Positions 1-60,000 of a DNA stretch of 60,000 bases are shown in pieces. Each line of letters starts with the position of its first letter. The stretch's first letter is position 1. Source of the stretch: Tubiluchus corallicola (taxonomy: Eukaryota; Priapulida; Priapulimorpha; Priapulimorphida; Tubiluchidae); NCBI GenBank assembly GCA_030141605.1, contig JAQGDQ010000015.1, forward strand, positions 622,001-682,000, given 5' to 3'. The notes beneath the pieces are model-generated. The model was not told where the DNA came from. It saw only the letters and a program-made list of their open reading frames with translations, and did no database searches. The position numbers were made by a program, and so were the translations under genes.

Positions 1-490
1 ATGAATTTTTTGATAAAAAAGTCGGAACACGGGCTGGATTATCCTATAGGCTGCAGCCTAGAGCAGTTCAAGCTTGGGGTGTCATACTTTGCATTGCTGA
101 ATAATTCATATAAGAATAAGAATAATTTATTTGTTGCCTTCCAAATAAACACGAAAAAACTATATAACAATATTTAAAGAAGGGCGGGATGGCGAAAGAC
201 CAAAATAGTCATCTAATCTGCCACCCTGGTCATAGTTTAAAATAAAATTTCAACTTTAAAAAAATGGGCCAGGCAATCTGAAAATCCAGTTTTAAAGTGG
301 CTCCTTACTTGAGAGAAAGGATCCCTTTCGAAGCCTTTTATTTGAAATATGGGGCCCCCAGCTATGCAAGTGTTGCTGAAATATATCACAAATAAAAAAT
401 ATGCGAGACGAGTGCCAACAAATCAGAGGGTGGCTCCGCCTGATGGCCCCATAATTTCATTAGCCTAGGGGCCCCAAAAGGTCATAATCG

Positions 491-560
491 GGCCCCGCCC
501 GGATGTGAACCAGGGATCATCCACTTATAAGGCGGATGTCGTGACAGTTAAAGAACAATT
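491..560 (-). repeat. tRNA-derived SINE-like piece
   Basis: The minus strand has a box-B-like GGTTCACATCC preceded by a tRNA-like arm. The same tail, CCCTGGTTCACATCC, recurs at 1643. The two ends cannot pair as an acceptor stem, so it is SINE or pseudogene rather than a tRNA gene. The flanking 331-500 is unusually rich in GGGGCCC-type words, probably the rest of the element. Confidence 0.4.
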
Positions 561-678
561 CAATATTAACATGAATCAGAGCATGATGTTGAAACGGTAT
601 CGAATAAAGTGCAACTAATAAACAGGGTCCGTAAATTGCTTGTTCCTGGAAACTTCTTTCTAGTTTAGCTATTCCAAA

Positions 679-745
679 TTGTGGTTTCGAACCCTGGCAT
701 CGTAAAGTACGAGTTCCGACTTTTAAACTTGGATGCTATATAGAC
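679..745 (-). repeat. tRNA-like box B, SINE-like
   Basis: The minus strand has GGGTTCGAAACC, an exact T-loop consensus, with TAGCATCCAAG about 45 nt upstream as a possible box A. No cloverleaf acceptor stem. A related stretch (aacttggatg...tatagac/agctataaag) is repeated near 813-840. Confidence 0.4.
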
Positions 746-1633
746 TTAAACAAGTAACAACTTTCGGGCAGTCCTATACCAGTCAGAAATGCAATTATTT
801 TACGCGCAGTCTTGAAACTTGGATGTTTAGCTATAAAGTGAGCATGAACACGTAATCTAGCATTACAATCTGAATTTTATGATGTATTTAGTGAAACTAG
901 CTACTATGAGCAATGATTCTTGTGACGCCATGGATATGATTCATCGTAATGAAATAGCAGAACCGACTCGCATAGTCTCTGAGAGCCATTCCAATAAAAC
1001 CGTCTTAAGCCACTCGGCTTAATATCATAAAGTGATAATAAAACCAAACTCGAGCCGAAAGACGTGAAGAGAAACCGAAATTAGAGGAGAGCGTACGGAG
1101 AAGAGGAGGCGTTGCAAGCATAGGGCGGGTGGATGAATCACGCTCGGAATGTTGAGATAATCAGTCCTCAGTGAAAACTATTGTTAGCATAAACGTTACA
1201 TTATTGCACATATCCACTGTTGGATGATGTTACAAACCTACTATAAGGCGCAACTAGGCTGGAGAAATAAACCCTTAACCCAAACAAATTACAACAGAAC
1301 AGAAACTTTCTCGGTTAGGCTGTGTTGTACATGCCCCCAGAGGTATCTCGACATATCCAAATTCAACCAAAATCAGCTCAGGCCAAATGTCCTCTATATC
1401 GTAATTTCAGTGGCTGTTAATGTGCCTGCTCCTGACCGAAGTTGAATAAAAATCAGTCATATTGTACAAGAAATCGAGGTTTTTGTCAAAGAAAACTTCT
1501 GCCAAACATTTTCACACACCTCTCTAGGCAAAACAGTCATTGTAAAATAAATTTCCCTCGGACCTCTACAAATCAACTATTAATTAAATTTCGATACCAA
1601 ACTCGAAAGGCAGGAAATGTGAAAAAGTTGTAA

Positions 1634-1710
1634 GGCAGCTTGGATGTGAACCAGGGACTTTCTGCATACAATGCATACGCCTTAGAATCACCAGACCACG
1701 GCATTCCCCC
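1634..1710 (-). repeat. tRNA-like SINE head
   Basis: The minus strand has box A-like TGGTCTGGTGA and box B GGTTCACATCC at tRNA spacing over about 77 nt. The 5' and 3' ends are not complementary. It shares its 3' half with the copy at 491-560. Confidence 0.45.
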
Positions 1711-2209
1711 GTAAACAAAGCTGTCCATAATGCTCCTTCAATTCCAATTTTTCCTGCCTTTCAAGTTTGCTATCAAAATTTAATTAGTTGTGAGTTTGGA
1801 AAATCAGTAAGAATAATATTGCCATTAAGATTGTATTAATCAATCCACTAGTGGAATATATGGCCTATTTTTTGGAAAAAGCAATACATATACAGAGTGA
1901 ACTCAGTTTATGACAGAAAGTTTTCCAAATTACAAAAGCCATTACTAAGTAAAGCAATTACGTACTGCATTGTGAGCCAGCAGCTGTTTCACACACAGGA
2001 AAGTGTAAACGGAGGGGGATAGGAGCAGTGCCGGTATTTACAGTTATTCATGGCGAGTATTGTATGAATTAGGACATCACAGGAACTAACCATCTTGCAT
2101 ACGATGCAAGTTCAATAAAGATGTGAGCTCTTTTTATGTAGTGACTATTTCTGAAAAATCAATTTCACACACTGGTAAAAAAGTGATTTTTAACTTATTT
2201 GCTCAATAA

Positions 2210-2401
2210 TCAAGCACGCCAGAACTGGAACGCTTCCGGAGAAGTAGCTAGAAGAACTACTTTACTAACAAGGATGGGGTATGCTCCATAGACAGGTGAT
2301 ATAGCCCTTTCCACTAGATTCGTCGAAGTTAAAGCATTTTTCCCTAATCGGCCAAATTTGGTATTAAAGCCGCGTTTGCATCGACCACTTGTATTTTTCA
2401 A
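2210..2401 (-). other. Unidentified 63-codon open frame
   Basis: Contains TSTNLVERAISPVYGAYPIL and ends EAFQFWRA. The composition is protein-like, but no family is recognised and no splice context was found. It lies just outside an inverted-repeat element and may be a transposon remnant. Confidence 0.15.
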
Positions 2402-2483
2402 AGTATATTTATCTTTTATACAAATTTCCCCAAACAGCGCTAAAGACGCTCAGTGTAAGGTGATACAGAAGAAGGAGAAAGTA

Positions 2484-3913
2484 CAAATGGCTTAGGTTCG
2501 TTTCCCAGAAAACTTTCACAGAAAAACCATTTACCAGAAAAAAAAATTACCAGGAAATTTTTCCTAGAAAACTCATTTCACAGAAAAAACATTTCCCTTG
2601 AAAATCACGGCTACGTTTTCATTTGCTAAATCTACTATTTTGGTAGGATAACACCTTCGATTTCTCTTTCTCTACTTTGCTTCTCTGTCTTTAACTCACT
2701 CCTTCCCTCATCCTCTCCCTTTCTCGTTCCCTGTATGTCTATCATTTTCTCCCTCTCTCTCTCTACCTCTTTCACTTTCTTTCTCTCTCATTCTTCTCCT
2801 CCTCCTCCCCCTCCCCTTCTAGCTCTCGCTTCCTTTCATTCTCTTTCTCTATCCCCTTCTTTCCCTGACACCTCACCCCCTTTCTTTTTTCATGTTCTTT
2901 CTCTCCCTCGCCCACCCCACGCTAGACCTTTCGTTCTTTCTCTTTCTGCTGTCCTTTAGTTATCTATAGTGATTTGACTAATGACTATCAAAAACAGAAT
3001 CATTTAATGCTTAATGTGTCAACCTTGTTTTTTTATTTCGTTTTGAAACTTCGTTGTTTCAATTTAAAACTATTTTTAGGATGAAATTGCTTTCTGACAG
3101 TACAGTAATTTGCATTGTATCACTTGCTGCATATAATCACTTCAAATTCAATTGATTATCATAGAACTTGAAATATATTTTAAAAAATAATAATTATAAA
3201 AAAAGAAAGCACCAAGGCTTTGCGGATCACACAGATTTGTTAATATCTTGGGGTCAACATTTGCCCAAAAAGTTATGCTTCTTCGGAAGATTTTTATAGG
3301 TTCTTCTACGGCAGGACCGAATCCTAATTCATTATCAGGATAATCCTCTGAGACTACTGAACTGGCAGAGATGTCACAGTCACATTCGGATGCGTGCACA
3401 TCTTTAAACACCAAGAAATGAACGAAGCAATTCGGCAGTAAAAGTAACTACCGAAGAGTGATATTCCTAAGTGGTCTCCCAACACATCAGTTGCCAGAAT
3501 TGCCATTTCTTAACTTAGGTAGGGAATCACATGGCGTGATTACTCAACATTGCAGCTGACTATGCGAAATAGTGATTACACATGATTCGCTACCTAATCG
3601 TTTTGGCTTTACAAATCTACTTTCTTGCCTTAACGAGTTGGCAAATTTTTTTCATTATATGATCATAAAAATCAGTTGTATGCCTAGTTAAAATAAACCA
3701 ATTTCATTGCGCATTGTCTAAGAGGATTTATCTGTATATTATCTGTGAATTTTATTTTGCATAAAATGACAGTTGTGAGAAAAAATTCTGGGAAATGGGC
3801 ATTCTGGGAAATATCTTTTCTGAGAATTTTTTTTCTGGGAAGTAAATTTTTCGGGCAAAAAAGTTTTCTGTGAAAAAGCTTTTCTGGGAGACGAGTCTAC
3901 CCCATAGTTCAGA
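2484..3913. mobile_element. Inverted-repeat (foldback/DNA transposon-like) element, about 1.4 kb
   Basis: The left arm (about 2484-2610) reads TCGTTTCCCAGAAAAC..TTTCACAGAAAA. The reverse complement of the right arm (about 3775-3913) reads TCGTCTCCCAGAAAAGC..TTTTTCACAGAAAA. The arms are imperfect, about 120 bp, and internally repetitive. Inside are a polypyrimidine tract and a region (about 3256-3400) similar to 28922-29075. No transposase is recognised, so it is non-autonomous or decayed. Confidence 0.5.
2650..2957 (+). repeat. Polypyrimidine (C/T-rich) tract
   Basis: About 300 bp almost free of purines on the plus strand, an irregular mix of CTCT, CCTCCT and TTTC words. The 74-codon Ser/Pro/Leu frame here (2735-2959) is a composition artefact. 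Confidence 0.8.
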
Positions 3914-3943
3914 GAACGTTCTACCCCATAGTTCAGACATACG
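3896..3943 (+). repeat. 24-bp direct repeat, two copies
   Basis: The unit ctaccccatagttcagaga is followed by a second copy (TCTACCCCATAGTTCAGAC). It lies at the outer edge of the inverted-repeat element. Confidence 0.7.
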
Positions 3944-3949
3944 TTAAAT

Positions 3950-6900
3950 TAATTCGCCAGTAATAGATGCCATATCGCGCCTGTTGATGATGTAGAGAAT
4001 TCCTCTAATAACAAGGCCAAAAAAAGCTGATTATTAACTATTCTGCACCTTAGAATATCCAAAATAACATTATCGAAAGTAGCATAAAAATAAGTGCTCA
4101 GTGTTACGAGCACGTATGCAGTGTATTTAACAATCAATCAGTACAGTCAGCAAAATCATGCAGTAACAGTAACAAGCTCCTCCGGGGAATGGATGTTTGT
4201 CGACTACTGAAAACACATTAATGGCTAATCACGCGTGGCTTCAATTTATACAATAATTAATCAGAGAAGCCAGGATAAAGTCCACTGGCGCTTGTTATCT
4301 GAGCCGACAGATTCGATTAAGCTAGCCTACCGTCGCGTCAGACCTGCCCAAATAGGTTCCCACACCAGAATACTAATCAGCCTATAATCAGTCTCTGTTT
4401 TTGTAAGACATTTCGCTAAATTGTGACAGCAATTAGGAGAGCACAAAAGCAGAAGAATTCAACTACGTGGTGTACTAAACGAGTTTCTGTTTTTTTCAGT
4501 AAAGTATGGTTGGAATGCCAACTAACTGGAAAAATGATGGCGTTTGGAGCAAAATTACAACACAAACACCACCCGGTTAAGTTTGTAAACATTGAAGTCA
4601 GCCAACATAAGTATTGTTAATATGGGTGATAAACAGAAATACGCTTATCCTGTTTTTGCCCATTCTCTTGATTCCTCAACCCGCTGTCTTTCATCTAATT
4701 GCCTGTTCAGCATACGTCCCAGCAGGCTAATGGTTCTTTAAAAGCATATTTACTACTTATTTCTTGGTCACAGGTCCCTCAGCCCCATGGTTGAAGGTAA
4801 TGCTCTATAATTATGTAGCAGAGTTTGAGATAGCTATAAATTTCTTACAGATACTTATGATATTGTAATTACTAAGTCAAACCGCTGAGGGTCCATTAAC
4901 TTAGGTACCTGCAGAGTGATGGTCCAGTCCTAATCCAATAAGCTAAAATGTTTTGTGTGTGCCATGACACATTTACACTACGTTAGCAATTAGGTATTTA
5001 GTGAACGGAGGGAGCGATTTGATGGAATTTATAGCATCAATTAGTCATGAACTTGTATAATTTGAAAATATGTTTAAAAATTTTAATTACTTAACCCAAT
5101 TTTAGGCATCTAAAATTGTGTGAACTAATTCTGGTTGTCACAAAGTGTCAAATCAATGATGATCCATTACTAATTATCTTTAGTTGGACCTCTTTATAGA
5201 ATGATGACTGACTAGCTAAGAATTTGTCCCCATGTTTCAATTAAGTGAGGCTATTGATCAAGCATAGAATTTTAAACATTTTTATCATCTTATTTTTGGA
5301 TTACTGGGTGAATTTTTTACAATCGGGCAAAGTTTTTGTGATTTCAGAAAACTGCAAATTTCATAATGCTTTCACAAAAAACATTATCATAAATGATATT
5401 TTAAAGCGACACATTAAACAAGATGTACTCTGGAGTTTGGACCCCAGTATCATAAGCTTTTTCAGTATCATTGCGTCTAGTTTTACAGTATGCACCTGAG
5501 CATGTTAGCCAAAGTAAATGCTTTTTCTAATCATTAGTTCACAGCAGACATCAAAACAGCAGCTTTTTTATGCATTATTTAATAGGGCATTCTGTTACAT
5601 GCTAAATTAAAAACTGTAGATAGCTGTTTCAAAAATTTAGCCAGAATTTACAATAACTATCCTGATCATATAGCTATTACCTCAACACTTCTGCTCAACC
5701 TTTTGTCTTTTAATTGAATCTTGTCCAACACACATTCATTGTCGCCTTGGCAAATCCTGCCAGGACTTCATTAATTATCATTTTTTATTGCTCATCTCAC
5801 ACTACCACATTTCCATTAAGTTTTGCTTAGCCTATAAAAACTGTTCCTTTCTTCTCCTCCTTCTTCCTACTTTTTCGGTTTTATTAGTTTTCCGGGATGA
5901 AAAGGTGTTATTGTCAGTGTAAGCTCAACATTTTTTCTCTGAAAATCACATGACTTATTTTCTTTATTTAAATGGCAAAATCAATAATTTAATGAGTGAC
6001 ACATACATTCTGAATAAACTAAGCACAGTAATCTGGAGATGACAGAGCCATCTGTTAGCTACTATTCATCCCAAATTTGGAGTTACTATTAAAGGCAGCT
6101 GCACATTCATAAATACTTGACATAGTACATGTAGCAAACTATCAGACACAAAACACAAATAGGTAAATACAAAATAATTATACAACTAAATTAAGAAGCC
6201 AAAATATAAATATAAATTTTTAGATATTTAATACAATGTAAAATTTAATACTTAAAAAGAAAATTTCACCTTTTCTTAGTAATGAATAATGAACTTGGTA
6301 CTGATTCACAGAAAACTATATAATTACAATCACAGGTGGCATCACAGAATATTTATTATAAATAATCTTAATTATTGATATTTAGAATAATAAATAAAAC
6401 CAATAACAAAAATAGATGTCATATTTTGTGAACTACATTGTCATCGGGCAACAAAAATTCAATGTACAAATGTAGTTGGGAAAATAACCAAAAAATAAAG
6501 GATGTCATTTACGCATAACCTAGCACTGAATCTTCATATTTATAGTAAAGTATATAAAGTCATCAAATGCAGGCCAAGATAAAAACTACATAGTGTTAAA
6601 TATTAATAACTCTGCAGCTGCTGAGTGATCAACAACAGAAAGTAAGTGTGAAATTATACTAAGGCTGAAACACACATCTTAACAGCAGCAGTCAAATAGT
6701 TGGGCTGCATTCTTCTTGGTTGTTCTGGAAACTCCACAACAGCACTACATTTTCCTTGATTATAATCTTAGAGATTGAACAGTAAATAAAAGATAACCTC
6801 CTTGTCATGACAGGTCAAGCACAGAGCTCACCTGAACCTACTGATGCTATTATAGCTGCACACCAGCTACATCAAGTGGTTGCCACAAGCTATCGTGTTT

Positions 6901-7009
6901 GAAATGAATTTTTGTAAAGCAATCCTCACTAACCCAAATGAAAGAAATGAAAACTTCAAATTATGCTCAATTTAAACACTATGTACCCTAATTTAGAAAC
7001 AGGACTCAC
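3950..7009. other. 3 kb without recognisable gene, downstream of last visible POLR1A exon
   Basis: AT-rich single-copy-looking sequence. Both strands were searched for the Pol I C-terminal motif (D.RHL.L.ADYM) and for reverse transcriptase or transposase motifs. None seen. It is probably still POLR1A intron, since the exon at 7010 ends in a good donor. Confidence 0.5.
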
Positions 7010-59790
<52,781 letters not shown>

Positions 59791-60000
59791 CTAAGAAGGA
59801 AAATCAATTTAAACAATGCCATCAGTTCATCTGCAGAAAGAAATAAGATACTTTTTGTACTTGCTAAAACCCAAACATGTAACATGTGACAAAACCAGAA
59901 ATATGGCCTAGGCAAGAACTAAGAGTACTATGCTGCAATGTGGCTAAAATGATGGAAATTAGAAACAGTAAAAGTTTTAGATATTTTCTTAAAACAGTTT

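Noticed and set aside
2210-2401. 63-codon minus-strand frame with protein-like composition
   Set aside because: No recognisable family, no splice or start context. Kept only as an unidentified frame.
3148-3414. 88-codon minus-strand frame
   Set aside because: Lies inside the inverted-repeat element and overlaps a dispersed repeat also found at 28922-29075, where the frame is not conserved.
6692-6766. Possible alternative last exon of POLR1A (acceptor then 24 codons, IIIKENVVLLWSFQ..., stop) in phase with the 7010 exon
   Set aside because: It lacks the conserved D.RHL.L.ADYM ending and any other Pol I motif. One in-phase AG within a few hundred bases is expected by chance.

Overview
This is animal nuclear DNA. 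It is AT-rich, has long spliceosomal introns with GT..AG ends, microsatellites, decayed LINEs, tRNA-derived SINE-like pieces and DNA-transposon footprints. Protein genes fill only a small part of it. The species cannot be named from the sequence. An invertebrate with a moderately large genome fits best, and a cnidarian-type animal is possible but unproven.

The backbone is one minus-strand gene, the largest subunit of RNA polymerase I (POLR1A/RPA1). Fifteen consecutive exons can be joined in frame between 59790 and 7010, giving 779 codons. They run from the funnel region through the bridge helix, trigger loop and acidic jaw insert to the cleft/clamp near the C-terminus. The N-terminal half lies above 60000. 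The last roughly 90-100 conserved residues were not found in the 7 kb below 7010. Most introns are 0.15-4 kb, but one (27581-59674) is about 32 kb.

That giant intron contains two complete plus-strand genes, antisense to the host. They are three-exon class A (rhodopsin-family) GPCRs at 37389-39958 (313 aa) and 53907-56309 (346 aa). They are close paralogues with identical intron positions and phases, so they arose by tandem duplication of an intron-bearing ancestor. They look like the MECO/adenosine-cannabinoid-S1P side of class A, but lack the usual toggle Trp 6.48, Pro 5.50 and the main adenosine-contact residues. They are therefore best treated as orphan receptors.

The rest is intron or downstream DNA. 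1-4 kb holds SINE-like pieces, a polypyrimidine tract and an inverted-repeat element. 13.8-14.6 kb holds a MITE-like element. At 16.47-16.54 kb a near-perfect 31-bp hairpin sits in the middle of a 148-nt POLR1A intron. 22.5-23.5 kb holds a pogo/Tigger-like transposon with TA target duplication. 24.6-25.0 kb is a (CT)n block of about 450 bp. 29.1-30.9 kb is a large imperfect palindrome with a SINE at its centre. 32.7-33.6 kb is a degenerate tandem array carrying DR1-like nuclear-receptor motifs. LINE fragments lie at 17.8, 35.5-35.8 and 43.2-43.7 kb. No rRNA, intact tRNA, CRISPR array or bacterial feature was seen.
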